From Acidimicrobiales bacterium (GTDB taxonomy: Bacteria; Actinomycetota; Acidimicrobiia; Acidimicrobiales; Acidimicrobilacustridaceae): a stretch of 64,000 nt of DNA. The position numbers and the translations under genes are program-made. The stretch is from the NCBI GenBank assembly GCA_030830565.1, contig JAURMR010000043.1:1-64000 (forward strand). The letters are read 5' to 3'. Positions within the stretch are counted from its first letter, which is position 1. Each line of letters opens with the position of its first letter. Shown one piece after another: positions 25,437-33,554 of the stretch. Under the pieces are notes generated by a model. It made no database searches, was not told where the DNA came from, and worked only from the letters and a program-made list of their open reading frames with translations.

Positions 25437-26024
25437 GTGGCTCTTCCCCGTATCGGAGTGCTCGCGCTTCAAGGCGCAGTTGATCTTCACGTCCACGCGC
25501 TTGAACGACTCGGTGTTGAAACCGTTGAGGTCCGTCGAGCTGAACATTTGGCTCTCGTCGACGGGTTAGTTCTGCCCGGTGGCGAATCCAGCACGATTTC
25601 AAAACTCCTCGTCATCAATGAACTCTTTGATCCGTTAGCAGAACGGCTGGCTGCCGGTATGCCTGCGTTCGGAACCTGTGCGGGGATGATCATGCTTTCG
25701 TCGGAAATTCTCGACGGACGTGAAGACCAGTTGTCGTTCAGTGCGATCGACATCTCGGTGCGTCGCAACGCGTTCGGTCGCCAGATCGATTCCTTTGAGA
25801 CGGACCTCGAAGTCATCGGTTTGGCCGAGGCTCCCGTGCACGCAGTGTTTATCCGTGCACCAGTTGTTGAACGTGTGGGTCCGGGCGTTGAGATTCTTGC
25901 TGCGGTTGACGAAGGTCGACCGGTGGCGTGCCGTCAGGGCCAGGTCCTTGTGACCTCGTTCCACCCAGAATTGTCACCAGATCTTCGACTCCATGAACTA
26001 TTCATCAAGGGGATGGCAGCATGA
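25437..26024 (+). CDS. pdxT: Pyridoxal 5'-phosphate synthase glutaminase, PdxT subunit
   Basis: Glutaminase that feeds ammonia to PdxS. I chose GTG 25437 because GGAG (25426-25429) is 7 nt upstream and the protein then begins [15 protein letters not shown], matching the family; GTG 25419 adds six residues. The 195 residues contain the oxyanion loop L-P-G-G-E-S-S-T, the nucleophile in F-G-T-C-A-G-M (Cys 81) and the His-Glu of S-F-H-P-E-L. yebC follows after 40 nt. Confidence 0.94.
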   Translation: MALPRIGVLALQGAVDLHVHALERLGVETVEVRRAEHLALVDGLVLPGGESSTISKLLVINELFDPLAERLAAGMPAFGTCAGMIMLSSEILDGREDQLSFSAIDISVRRNAFGRQIDSFETDLEVIGLAEAPVHAVFIRAPVVERVGPGVEILAAVDEGRPVACRQGQVLVTSFHPELSPDLRLHELFIKGMAA

Positions 26025-26064
26025 CTGCGCTCCTCGCTATTTCTGAACCGTAAGAGAGGCACCA

Positions 26065-26814
26065 ATGTCTGGACATTCCAAATGGGCGACGATCAAGCAC
26101 AAGAAAGGCGCAGCTGATCAAAAGCGCGCCAAGGTGTTCGCCAAGTTGATCCGCCAGGTTGAGGTCGCCGCTCGTGAAGGCGGCGGCGATCCTGCAATGA
26201 ACCCAGCGCTTCGCACGATGTTCCAGAAGGCGCGCGACAACTCGGTTCCGATCGACACCATCGAACGCGCGATCAAGCGCGGTACTGGTGAACTCGAGGG
26301 CGTCACCTACGAGCAAATTACCTACGAGGGGTACGCGCCCCACGGCGTCGCGATCCTCATCGATGTGCTCACTGACAATCGCAATCGTTCGGGCAGCGAA
26401 GTCCGTACTGCGCTCAAGAAGACTGGCGGTTCGCTTGCTGAACCCGGCGCCGTGTCGTGGCAGTTCGAACGCAAGGGCGTCATCATCCTTCCCCGTGCAG
26501 CTGAAGAAGACGACATCATGATGGCGGCACTCGACGCTGGTCTTGAAGACCTCGCCGACGAGGGCGATACGTGGAAACTCCAGTGCGCTCCGACGGACCT
26601 TGCTGCTGTTCGCACCGCACTCGAAGAGGCCGGTATCGCGATTGAGTCCGCCGATTCCACAATGGTGTCCACCACTACGGTGATGCTTGACACCGCCGAA
26701 GCGGCCAAGGCCGTGCTCCGCGTGATCGATGCACTTGAAGACGATGATGACGTCCAAGACGTCTACGCAAACTTCGACATTCCCGACGAGATCATGGGCT
26801 CCATCGATCTCTGA
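26065..26814 (+). CDS. yebC: YebC/PmpR-family regulatory protein
   Basis: A 249-residue YebC/TACO1-type protein. Family members have been described as DNA-binding regulators and more recently as ribosome-associated factors. It opens with the hallmark MSGHSKWATIKHKKGAADQK and continues with G-G-G-D-P-A-M-N-P-A-L-R and Y-E-G-Y-A-P-H-G-V-A. AGAGAGG upstream (26052-26058) is the ribosome site. In many genomes ruvCAB follows; here it does not, and a peroxiredoxin comes next. Confidence 0.96.
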   Translation: MSGHSKWATIKHKKGAADQKRAKVFAKLIRQVEVAAREGGGDPAMNPALRTMFQKARDNSVPIDTIERAIKRGTGELEGVTYEQITYEGYAPHGVAILIDVLTDNRNRSGSEVRTALKKTGGSLAEPGAVSWQFERKGVIILPRAAEEDDIMMAALDAGLEDLADEGDTWKLQCAPTDLAAVRTALEEAGIAIESADSTMVSTTTVMLDTAEAAKAVLRVIDALEDDDDVQDVYANFDIPDEIMGSIDL

Positions 26815-26893
26815 TCGTTGTGGCTTCACATTGGTTTTCGCTCGCTCTAACCCGCTTGTGAATTCAGCGACAGAATGTTGAGCTCTGCTCGCC

Positions 26894-26899
26894 TAAGGT
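26894..26899 (+). promoter_or_regulatory. Candidate -10 box (TAAGGT) of the peroxiredoxin gene
   Basis: TAAGGT lies 39 nt before the peroxiredoxin ATG; GGAGGGG at 26922-26928 is its ribosome site. No convincing -35 box. Confidence 0.35.
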
Positions 26900-26938
26900 T
26901 GGAGCGCTTGTCGGCGTCGCACGGAGGGGCTTCTTGTC

Positions 26939-27409
26939 ATGATCGAAGTGGGAGATATCGCACCCAACTTCGCGCTTGAGGGGATTACGGGTGACGGTGC
27001 CGAGCAGAAGCGGTTCTCGCTTGCCGACTACCGGGGGAGCCCGGTCGTTCTTGTCTTTTACCCTGCCGACAATTCGCCGATCTGCACTGCGCAATTGCGT
27101 TCCTATACCGATGACATGTCGGCGTTTGAATCGGTGGATGCACAAGTTCTCGCATTGAGCCCGCAGTCTTTGGCCGGCCACACGGAATTTGCCAAGCGCA
27201 ATGGCGGATTCGGCTTTCCACTTCTTTCCGATGTCGATAGGAAAGTTGCGAAGGACTTCGACATCCTCGGCCCTCTTGGTTTTTATCGACGTTCAGTTTT
27301 CGTGATCGACGCAAAGGGAATTATTCGTTGGGCTCGCCGAGCTGCGGCGGGACTTACCTTCCGCCCGGTCAACGAGATCGTCGAGGCGGTGCGCTCGATC
27401 GGGGAGTGA
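26939..27409 (+). CDS. Peroxiredoxin (AhpC/TSA, Bcp-like)
   Basis: A 156-residue thiol peroxidase of the cytoplasm. The peroxidatic site is P-A-D-N-S-P-I-C-T with Cys 49; Ser replaces the more common Thr of the P-x3-T-x2-C motif, which some relatives tolerate. No second cysteine is present, so it would be a 1-Cys enzyme needing an external thiol such as mycothiol or thioredoxin. The end R-W-A-R-R-A-A-A-G-L-T-F-R-P resembles the AhpE-like group. It overlaps the convergent rsgA end by 41 bp. Confidence 0.9.
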   Translation: MIEVGDIAPNFALEGITGDGAEQKRFSLADYRGSPVVLVFYPADNSPICTAQLRSYTDDMSAFESVDAQVLALSPQSLAGHTEFAKRNGGFGFPLLSDVDRKVAKDFDILGPLGFYRRSVFVIDAKGIIRWARRAAAGLTFRPVNEIVEAVRSIGE

Positions 27410-28367
27410 CTGGTTCAGTCGCATCCGTTTCGGCGTCAAGCCGACGCCATGCGTCAACTCGTTCGGCGAGAAGAGACCCATCGGCGAGTGCCGCCGCAAC
27501 CGCGCAACCGGGTTGGCCCTCGTGCTGGCAGTCAGCGAATCGGCACGTAGAGGCAATCTCATCGACATCGGCAAATGTTTCGGCAACTCCGTCGTTGTCA
27601 GCAACAAGTCCAACGGCGCGAATGCCGGGTGTGTCGATAAGAACTCCGCCGCCTGGAAGTAGGTGAAGCTCTCGAGTCGTCGTGGTGTGGCGACCCTTAC
27701 TATCGCCCTCGCGTACGTCGCCGGTTTGCGCGACATCGTCGCCAATGAGCGCGTTCACGATGCTCGATTTTCCGGCCCCGGATTCACCAAGCAATGTCAC
27801 CGTGTCGTTACCGATGACTGATCGGAGTTCATCGATGCCGATTCCTTCTTTTACCGACGTCACGATGACATCGATGCCGGGGTGCGCAGCACGGACTTCG
27901 TCAGCGGCACGCTGAGGATCGACGACTTCACCTGAATCGCGCGACGCCTTCGTGAGCACAACAACAGGTTCGGCGCCAGCATCTCGACTGATCGCTGTTC
28001 CTCGTTGAATGCGACCGTCTTTTACTGGTCGGTCAAGGCCACAAACAAGAAGCACCTTGTCAACGTTTGCCGCAAGTTGTTGTTCGCCGTCACCATGGGC
28101 ATTTCGGCGACGCAAAAGTGAACGCCGCGGAAGCACGGCGACGGCTTCGCCGTTCTTGACCGCCACCCAGTCGCCGACGGTCGGCTGCGGGTCGAGACGA
28201 ATGGTGAGCATCACCGTTTCGGTTCGATCGGGTAACGCCAGTACGAGAGCAACACCGTGATGTTGGAGCACGCGCCCTGGATCTGCACCGTGCACTGTTG
28301 CAACCAGAGTCTTTGCCCATCCTGGATCCCAGCCAAGCGGAATCAAAGAGTCAAGTGAAGTGCTCAC
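27369..28367 (-). CDS. rsgA: Ribosome small-subunit GTPase RsgA
   Basis: Circularly permuted GTPase that checks late 30S maturation. GTG 28367 gives 332 residues and starts 4 nt after the upstream SRPBCC gene stops; the frame is open further but that lies inside that gene. Order: OB fold, permuted G4 (V-V-L-T-K-A-S), P-loop LGESGAGKSSIVNALIG, switch region G-R-H-T-T-T-T-R, D-T-P-G, and a zinc knuckle C-R-F-A-D-C-Q-H-E-G-Q-P-G-C. A 40-residue disordered Pro/Thr tail ends the protein. Confidence 0.93.
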   Translation of the reverse strand: MSTSLDSLIPLGWDPGWAKTLVATVHGADPGRVLQHHGVALVLALPDRTETVMLTIRLDPQPTVGDWVAVKNGEAVAVLPRRSLLRRRNAHGDGEQQLAANVDKVLLVCGLDRPVKDGRIQRGTAISRDAGAEPVVVLTKASRDSGEVVDPQRAADEVRAAHPGIDVIVTSVKEGIGIDELRSVIGNDTVTLLGESGAGKSSIVNALIGDDVAQTGDVREGDSKGRHTTTTRELHLLPGGGVLIDTPGIRAVGLVADNDGVAETFADVDEIASTCRFADCQHEGQPGCAVAAALADGSLLAERVDAWRRLDAETDATEPVTPRSSAPPRRSR

Positions 28368-28371
28368 GAGT

Positions 28372-28827
28372 TCAAGATTCCGGCACGTTCCCAGTGGTGA
28401 TGTAGGAATCAAGACGCTCGAGGGTCTTTTCCATCGAAGCAAGATTCTTCGTGGGGATGTCTTGTCGCTGAAGAAGCCAGGGAAGCGGGCTCGGTCGCCA
28501 ATCAAACGTTTCAGTGACCTTTGTTCCGCCTTCGACTGGTTCGAGTTCGTAGCGCCAGATGTGCTGACCTATATGACGCCAACCGATCTGCTTTCCTTCT
28601 TCGAACTCCACAACCTTGTTTCGCATGGTGGCGTGAAAGCTCATTTGCATGCCGAACTTCGCACCGAGAAACAAGCGCGGAGGATTGCTCTTTGCGCCAA
28701 CAAGTGTCCCAGAACCATCGATGATCGAATGGCGAGCGGGATCAGCAAGAACTTCGAAGATCGCCTCAGGTGGCGCCGCGATGACCCGGGTTGTTGAGAC
28801 GTGACGGTCTGCCTTAGGAGTGAGCAT
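28372..28827 (-). CDS. SRPBCC (START/polyketide cyclase-like) protein
   Basis: A 151-residue single-domain protein of the SRPBCC fold, a helix-grip cavity for hydrophobic ligands. It starts V-S-T-T-R-V-I-A-A-P-P-E-A-I-F-E-V-L-A-D-P after nine residues and has the typical F-E-E-G-K-Q-I-G-W-R and T-K-V-T-E-T-F-D-W strands. Ligand unknown. It lies between the TIGR01777 epimerase and rsgA on the minus strand with 12- and 4-nt gaps, so the three form one operon. Confidence 0.82.
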   Translation of the reverse strand: MLTPKADRHVSTTRVIAAPPEAIFEVLADPARHSIIDGSGTLVGAKSNPPRLFLGAKFGMQMSFHATMRNKVVEFEEGKQIGWRHIGQHIWRYELEPVEGGTKVTETFDWRPSPLPWLLQRQDIPTKNLASMEKTLERLDSYITTGNVPES

Positions 28828-28839
28828 CTGGTCAGTCTC

Positions 28840-29751
28840 TCAGGCCGCTGTCTTCGAAGTGAGCACAGCTTTCAGCCCGGCCTCAATTGTGGGATGGGCA
28901 AATGAGTAGCCACTGTCTTCAAGGACGCTTGGAAGCACACGGGTGCTCGTGAAGAGCAGGGCATCAGCGAGTTCTCCGCCGAGCAAGAGTTTGGGTCCGA
29001 ATGAGGGGACTGGCGCCAAGGTCGGACGGTGCATTGCTTCGCCAAGGGCCTTGGTGAACTCGCGGTTGGTCACAGGGCTGGGGGCGGTGGCATTGACGGG
29101 ACCGCTGATGTCGTGATCAATCAGCCAGCGGATTGCTCCGATTTCATCGGCCATCGAAATCCAACTCCACCACTGCTTGCCCGAACCCATACGACCGCCG
29201 AGACCAAAGCGGAAAAGGGGAAGCATCTTGGCAAGTGCCCCGCCGTCGGCGGTGAGGACGATGCCGGTGCGCAGGAACGGCACGCGGATGCCAGCGTCGA
29301 TCGCAGGAGTAGCAGCTGCTTCCCAGTCGACACACACCTTGGCGAGGAAATCGTTACCCGCGGGTGCGGTTTCATCGACGGCGGTGTCGCCGGTGTCGCC
29401 GTAGAAGCCAATCGCCGATCCGCTGACCATCACTGCTGGCGGGGCATCGAGTGAGGCAAGAGTGCTCGCCAGAAGGGCAGTTCCCTTCGTACGGCTTTCG
29501 AGGATTTCGCGTTTGTAGGAATCGGACCAACGCTTGTCGCCAATGCCGGCGCCAGCAAGATGCACAACGGCGTCAACGCCTTCGAACTTGGCGGCTTCAA
29601 TTGTTCCGTTGGCGGGATTCCACTCGATCGATTCCGTTGCGCCTGATGATGGGCGACGCACGACGGGCACGACCTGGTGTCCGTCGTTCGTGAGCGATGT
29701 TGCGAGTGAGCGGCCGATAAGGCCTGATGCTCCGGTGATGGCGATCTTCAC
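28840..29751 (-). CDS. TIGR01777-family NAD-dependent epimerase-like protein
   Basis: A 303-residue short-chain dehydrogenase/epimerase-fold protein. GTG 29751 is chosen because GGAG is 5 nt upstream and the product then begins V-K-I-A-I-T-G-A-S-G-L-I-G, the nucleotide-binding motif. Family features: HLAGAGIGDKRWSDSYKREI, S-G-S-A-I-G-F-Y-G, R-T-G-I-V-L, WSWISMADEIGAIRWLID and the C-terminal DUF1731 piece. E. coli YfcH is a relative; the substrate is unknown. It leads the minus-strand operon. Confidence 0.9.
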   Translation of the reverse strand: MKIAITGASGLIGRSLATSLTNDGHQVVPVVRRPSSGATESIEWNPANGTIEAAKFEGVDAVVHLAGAGIGDKRWSDSYKREILESRTKGTALLASTLASLDAPPAVMVSGSAIGFYGDTGDTAVDETAPAGNDFLAKVCVDWEAAATPAIDAGIRVPFLRTGIVLTADGGALAKMLPLFRFGLGGRMGSGKQWWSWISMADEIGAIRWLIDHDISGPVNATAPSPVTNREFTKALGEAMHRPTLAPVPSFGPKLLLGGELADALLFTSTRVLPSVLEDSGYSFAHPTIEAGLKAVLTSKTAA

Positions 29752-29855
29752 GGGTACTCCTGAAAGTGGGGGGTCGGTGAGGTGTAACACCGTCGACTGC
29801 GTTCCTATGCCAACCGGAGGCAAGTTTGCGGTTCGGGAGCTTGGCCCGGCCCCGA

Positions 29856-29861
29856 TACGCT
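29856..29861 (+). promoter_or_regulatory. Candidate -10 box (TACGCT) of a small membrane-peptide gene
   Basis: TACGCT ends 9 nt before the ATG at 29871, with GGAGG (29863-29867) between. Same TANNNT pattern as other starts in the window. Confidence 0.4.
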
Positions 29862-29870
29862 CGGAGGCTC

Positions 29871-29963
29871 ATGAGCACCCGGAAACTGATCCTTCTCTCA
29901 CTGGCCTGTGGTCTGGCGATCTTGGCTGCGGCAGCAGCCCAGTTGTTCCTCGCAACCCGCTAG
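29871..29963 (+). CDS. Predicted 30-residue single-helix membrane peptide
   Basis: The frame encodes M-S-T-R-K-L-I-L-L-S-L-A-C-G-L-A-I-L-A-A, then A-A-A-Q-L-F-L-A-T-R and a stop. It is one membrane helix (about residues 6-27) with positive ends (R4-K5 and R30). A TANNNT box and GGAGG precede it. It occupies the only gap above 300 bp in the window (29752-30063). The rest of that gap shows only the promoters of the flanking genes. No homologue is claimed. Confidence 0.5.
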   Translation: MSTRKLILLSLACGLAILAAAAAQLFLATR

Positions 29964-30051
29964 GAGTGCAGATTTGTTGCGGGAGTTTGCATCTTCCGTG
30001 AACGGCTTGTGAACCGGGCCTGTTTTCGGTGACAGCAAAGAATTGTGGTCG

Positions 30052-30057
30052 TAGGTT
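30052..30057 (+). promoter_or_regulatory. Candidate leaderless -10 box (TAGGTT) of the ATP-grasp operon
   Basis: TAGGTT ends 6 nt before the GTG at 30064; no ribosome site lies in between. Confidence 0.5.
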
Positions 30058-30063
30058 CGCTCC

Positions 30064-31587
30064 GTGGCCAGCGAACTGTTCAACGACTATGACACCGAAG
30101 GCTTCTTTGACGAGGTCTTCGAGGCGACCGGAGCCCCTCGTCAGCACTACTCGGCGTTATTGAAGCGGCTCTCGTATTTCAGTGCTGAGGAGTTGGCCCG
30201 ACGCGAGCGACGCCGCGACGCTGACTTCCGGAACCAGGGCATCACCTTCACGGTCTACGGCGAAGACGAAGGCATTGAGCGAACCTTCCCGATGGACCTC
30301 ATGCCGCGCGTCATCACGGCTGAAGAGTGGTCGCATATTGAGGCTGGCCTTGAACAGCGAGTCACGGTTTTGAATCGATTCCTTGATGATCTTTACGTAG
30401 GTGAACGAGCGGCCATTCACGATGGCGTTATCCCTTGGTGGGTTGTGACGTCCTCCGACGGTTTTTCACGAGAAGCATTCGGAATTCCAATGCCCCTCGG
30501 CGCCCGCTGTCTTGTCGCTGGCATCGATCTCGTCCGTGACGGAAATGGCGTTTATCGAGTGCTCGAAGACAATCTCCGCAGTCCCAGCGGTATTTCTTAT
30601 GTCGTGGAAAATCGTGTCGCAATGACTCGTCTGCTGCCACAGATGTTTGCTGATACGCCTGTCCGACCAGTTGACCACTACGGTCGCTCGTTGCTTGGCG
30701 CACTCAATCGAGTTGCTCCAGCTTCAGCTAGCGACAATCCAACTGTCGTGGTGCTTACGCCTGGCGTTTTTAATTCTGCATATTTTGAGCATGTCTTCTT
30801 GGCAGCGCATATGGGTGTCGAACTTGTGGAAGGGCGGGACCTCGTCGTTGACGATCAGGTCGTCTACATGCGCACGACGAAAGGTTTGAAGCGAGTCGAT
30901 GTCATCTACCGCCGAATCGACGATGCATTTCTTGATCCGGTGGTGTTTCGCCCAGACTCATCTCTTGGTGTGCCGGGACTGATGTCGGCGGCTCGATCCG
31001 GTTCGGTCACCATTGTGAATGCAGTTGGTAACGGCGTTGCTGATGACAAAGCTGTTTACGCGTACGTTCCGGCCCTGACTCGTTACTACCTCGACGAGGA
31101 ACCGATTCTCCCGAATGTCGAGACGTATTTGTTGTGGGATCCTGACCAGCTCGCGTCGGTACTCAATCGACTTGACCAATTGGTGATTAAGCCGGTGGCG
31201 GAAGCGGGCGGCTACGGGATCACCATCGGGCCGGCAGCATCCGACGAAGACCTCGCGAAATGTCGCGCAGACATCATTGCCGACCCGCGAAATTGGATTG
31301 CTCAGGAGCTTATTTCGCTTTCTCGTCACCCAACGCTTATTGATGACCATGCTGAAGGCCGTCATGTCGACCTTCGACCTTTTGTTCTCACGAGTGATGT
31401 TGTCGAAGTGATTCCAGGGGGCCTCACTCGTGTTGCGATGAAGAAGGGTTCGCTGGTCGTGAATTCGTCGCAGGGCGGCGGTTCGAAAGATACGTGGGTC
31501 CTCGCTCCAACTCGCGAGGACCTCGAAGCTGAAGTAGCAACGGGATCAAGCGAAGCTCGTCCGGGTTCGGCAGAGGTGTCGGCCTGA
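30064..31587 (+). CDS. Circularly permuted type 2 ATP-grasp protein
   Basis: A 507-residue protein of the COG2308 (DUF404/DUF407) family. Features: F-P-M-D-L-M-P-R-V-I near residue 78, G-I-D-L-V-R-D-G-N-G, VLEDNLRSPSGISYVVENR, V-Y-R-R-I-D-D, G-G-Y-G-I-T-I-G, W-I-A-Q-E-L-I-S-L-S-R-H and D-L-R-P-F-V. ATP-grasp enzymes ligate carboxylates to amines, so a peptide-bond-type ligation is expected. It heads the conserved trio with an alpha-E protein and a transglutaminase (mycobacterial Rv2411c-Rv2410c-Rv2409c). The substrate is not known. Confidence 0.92.
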   Translation: MASELFNDYDTEGFFDEVFEATGAPRQHYSALLKRLSYFSAEELARRERRRDADFRNQGITFTVYGEDEGIERTFPMDLMPRVITAEEWSHIEAGLEQRVTVLNRFLDDLYVGERAAIHDGVIPWWVVTSSDGFSREAFGIPMPLGARCLVAGIDLVRDGNGVYRVLEDNLRSPSGISYVVENRVAMTRLLPQMFADTPVRPVDHYGRSLLGALNRVAPASASDNPTVVVLTPGVFNSAYFEHVFLAAHMGVELVEGRDLVVDDQVVYMRTTKGLKRVDVIYRRIDDAFLDPVVFRPDSSLGVPGLMSAARSGSVTIVNAVGNGVADDKAVYAYVPALTRYYLDEEPILPNVETYLLWDPDQLASVLNRLDQLVIKPVAEAGGYGITIGPAASDEDLAKCRADIIADPRNWIAQELISLSRHPTLIDDHAEGRHVDLRPFVLTSDVVEVIPGGLTRVAMKKGSLVVNSSQGGGSKDTWVLAPTREDLEAEVATGSSEARPGSAEVSA

Positions 31588-32555
31588 TGCTTGCTCGCGA
31601 TGCAGAGAACCTCTTTTGGGCAGGGCGTTACCTCGAAAGGGCCGAAGACACCGCTCGTCTGCTCGACGTGACCTACCACGGCCTACTTGAAGCGAACGCT
31701 GCCGAGCAGCGTGCTGCTTGGTCGAGCGCACTTGAAGCCGTTGGCCTGCGAGACGCATTCGAAAAATCCGGTCGATCGCTTACCGCCGCGAATGTTTCCG
31801 AGTTCCTCGTCCGCGATGGAGAAAATCCGGGTTCCATTGTTTCGGCTGTAGAGGCGGCACGTGAAAACGTTCGGACAGTTCGTGAGTCGCTTTCGACGGA
31901 ATGTTGGGAAGCAATTAACTCGTTTTGCTTGTCGATGCGTTCACGGAATCTTGAAATAGAAATTGAACAACAACCACATGAGCTCTACGGATTCATTCGT
32001 CGGCAATGTCAGACCGTCGCAGGTGTAGCGAGTGAAACCCTCGCCCGCGATGACGGGTGGCGGTTCCTGCGCCTCGGGTGGAACTTGGAGCGCGCTGAAT
32101 GGACTTGTCGTTTGCTCCGAGTCCGTCAAGTCCATCTTGAGGCGCCGGGTTTCCATGAATGGGTAGGAACATTGCGATCCGCCTCCGCGCTTGAGGCCTA
32201 TCGGCGAACCTCACGCGGTTCGATGGATCCGGCTGATGTCATCGAGTTTCTTTTATTGTCTGATTCATTCCCACGAAGTGTGTTCTTTGCGATTCGCTCG
32301 GCCGAGACGTCTTTGCGGGAACTTGGTACGGGCGATGAGCCAAGTCAGCCATTGCGTCTGGTCGGCCGACTGCGTGCGGAATTGGAATTTGCTGATCCGA
32401 GAGAACTTCTGACAGGAGATTTCGAAGGTGAGTTGACTCGCATCGAGCGTTCAATTCGTGGCGTATGCAGCGCCGTCGGTGTCCAGTACTTCATCAATAT
32501 TCATGATGTTGATCTGCACATGTTGCAGGTCTTTCCTGGAGCAGGTGTGGAATGA
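31587..32555 (+). CDS. Alpha-E domain-containing protein (DUF403)
   Basis: A 322-residue, mainly helical protein of COG2307. It begins MLARDAENLFWAGRYLERAE, the family hallmark, and contains W-R-F-L-R-L-G-W-N-L-E-R-A-E-W-T-C and FLLLSDSFPRSVFFAIRS. Its ATG shares one base with the upstream stop (TGATG), and its own end overlaps the transglutaminase start by 4 nt, so the three proteins are made together. In other genomes it is fused or adjacent to the ATP-grasp partner. Biochemical role unknown. Confidence 0.92.
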   Translation: MLARDAENLFWAGRYLERAEDTARLLDVTYHGLLEANAAEQRAAWSSALEAVGLRDAFEKSGRSLTAANVSEFLVRDGENPGSIVSAVEAARENVRTVRESLSTECWEAINSFCLSMRSRNLEIEIEQQPHELYGFIRRQCQTVAGVASETLARDDGWRFLRLGWNLERAEWTCRLLRVRQVHLEAPGFHEWVGTLRSASALEAYRRTSRGSMDPADVIEFLLLSDSFPRSVFFAIRSAETSLRELGTGDEPSQPLRLVGRLRAELEFADPRELLTGDFEGELTRIERSIRGVCSAVGVQYFINIHDVDLHMLQVFPGAGVE

Positions 32556-33484
32556 GGCTCGACATTCGCTACCGGACGACATTCATCTATGACGATGTCG
32601 TGACTGAATCTCAGAACGAACTTCGAGCATGCCCGATAGCAGACGAGTATCAGGACCTGATTCGCTATCGAGTGTCGGTACTTCCTTCGACAAAGGTCTC
32701 GTCGTACACCGACTACTGGGGCACTCGAGTGGACACATTCGGCCATCGCAGCCCACACGTTGGCTTGGAAGTGTTGGCTGAAGCCACCGTTGACACAAAA
32801 CCACGGCCTCAACCAGCTGGGGCCTGCCGGCCGGACTCTCTTCTTGCCCCTGACTTCCTTGATCTCCACGGGGAGTACCTCGAACGCACTCCGCATTGCG
32901 ATTGGGGAAAGGCTGTTGCTGACCTCGCGGAGGAGCATGTCGCTCAGACCGGTCCCGATGTCGTTGGACGTGTCCTTGCGCTCCATCGTTTAGTCGGTAC
33001 GAGGGTGGAGTATCGCAAGGGCTACACCCAGGTGGGGGAGCCTGTTGATGAAGTTCTCTCCCATGGATACGGCGTGTGTCAGGACTTCGCCCACTTAGCG
33101 GTGTCGTTTTGCCGCAGCCAAGGCATCCCAGCGCGTTATGTGTCTGGATACCTCTTTACGAGGGATGAAACCGTCCTCGACGATGCTGAACTGGATGACG
33201 ACGAGCCTGTTCGGGTCCAAACCCACGCATGGTTTGAAGCTGCGGTTCCTGGCTGGGGATGGTTTGGACTCGACCCGACCAACCAACAGGCAGTTGGTCA
33301 ACGTCACGTGAAAATCGGACATGGCCGCGACTACGACGATGTTCAGCCCCTCCGCGGTGTGTTCTCTGGGGCGGCCGGAGCCATGGTTACCCCCGACGTC
33401 GAGATCCGACGTCTCGCCATGGCAGAGGTGGGATCGCCTGCCCTTCCCGGCCGGCTCCTTCAGCAGCACCAGCAACAGCAGTGA
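32552..33484 (+). CDS. Transglutaminase-like protein
   Basis: A 310-residue COG1305 protein with an N-terminal beta domain (Y-R-T-T-F-I-Y-D-D-V-V-T-E-S-Q-N-E-L-R) and the papain-like transglutaminase core: Cys in HGYGVCQDFAHLAVSFCRS (about 173), His in T-H-A-W-F-E-A-A-V-P-G, Asp in G-L-D-P-T-N. No signal peptide is seen, so a cytoplasmic role such as amide cleavage or transfer is likely. Third member of the ATP-grasp/alpha-E operon. It ends in a Gln-rich tail. Confidence 0.93.
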   Translation: MRLDIRYRTTFIYDDVVTESQNELRACPIADEYQDLIRYRVSVLPSTKVSSYTDYWGTRVDTFGHRSPHVGLEVLAEATVDTKPRPQPAGACRPDSLLAPDFLDLHGEYLERTPHCDWGKAVADLAEEHVAQTGPDVVGRVLALHRLVGTRVEYRKGYTQVGEPVDEVLSHGYGVCQDFAHLAVSFCRSQGIPARYVSGYLFTRDETVLDDAELDDDEPVRVQTHAWFEAAVPGWGWFGLDPTNQQAVGQRHVKIGHGRDYDDVQPLRGVFSGAAGAMVTPDVEIRRLAMAEVGSPALPGRLLQQHQQQQ

Positions 33485-33514
33485 GCATCGGTCAGGTGCC
33501 GGGCCCGACACCGG

Positions 33515-33520
33515 TAGGCT
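33515..33520 (+). promoter_or_regulatory. Candidate -10 box (TAGGCT) of lpdA
   Basis: TAGGCT lies 34 nt before the lpdA ATG, giving a short leader that carries the GAGGTGG ribosome site (33543-33549). Confidence 0.35.
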
Positions 33521-33554
33521 CAGGCTCCCCGTAGTCGCGATAGAGGTGGTCCGA

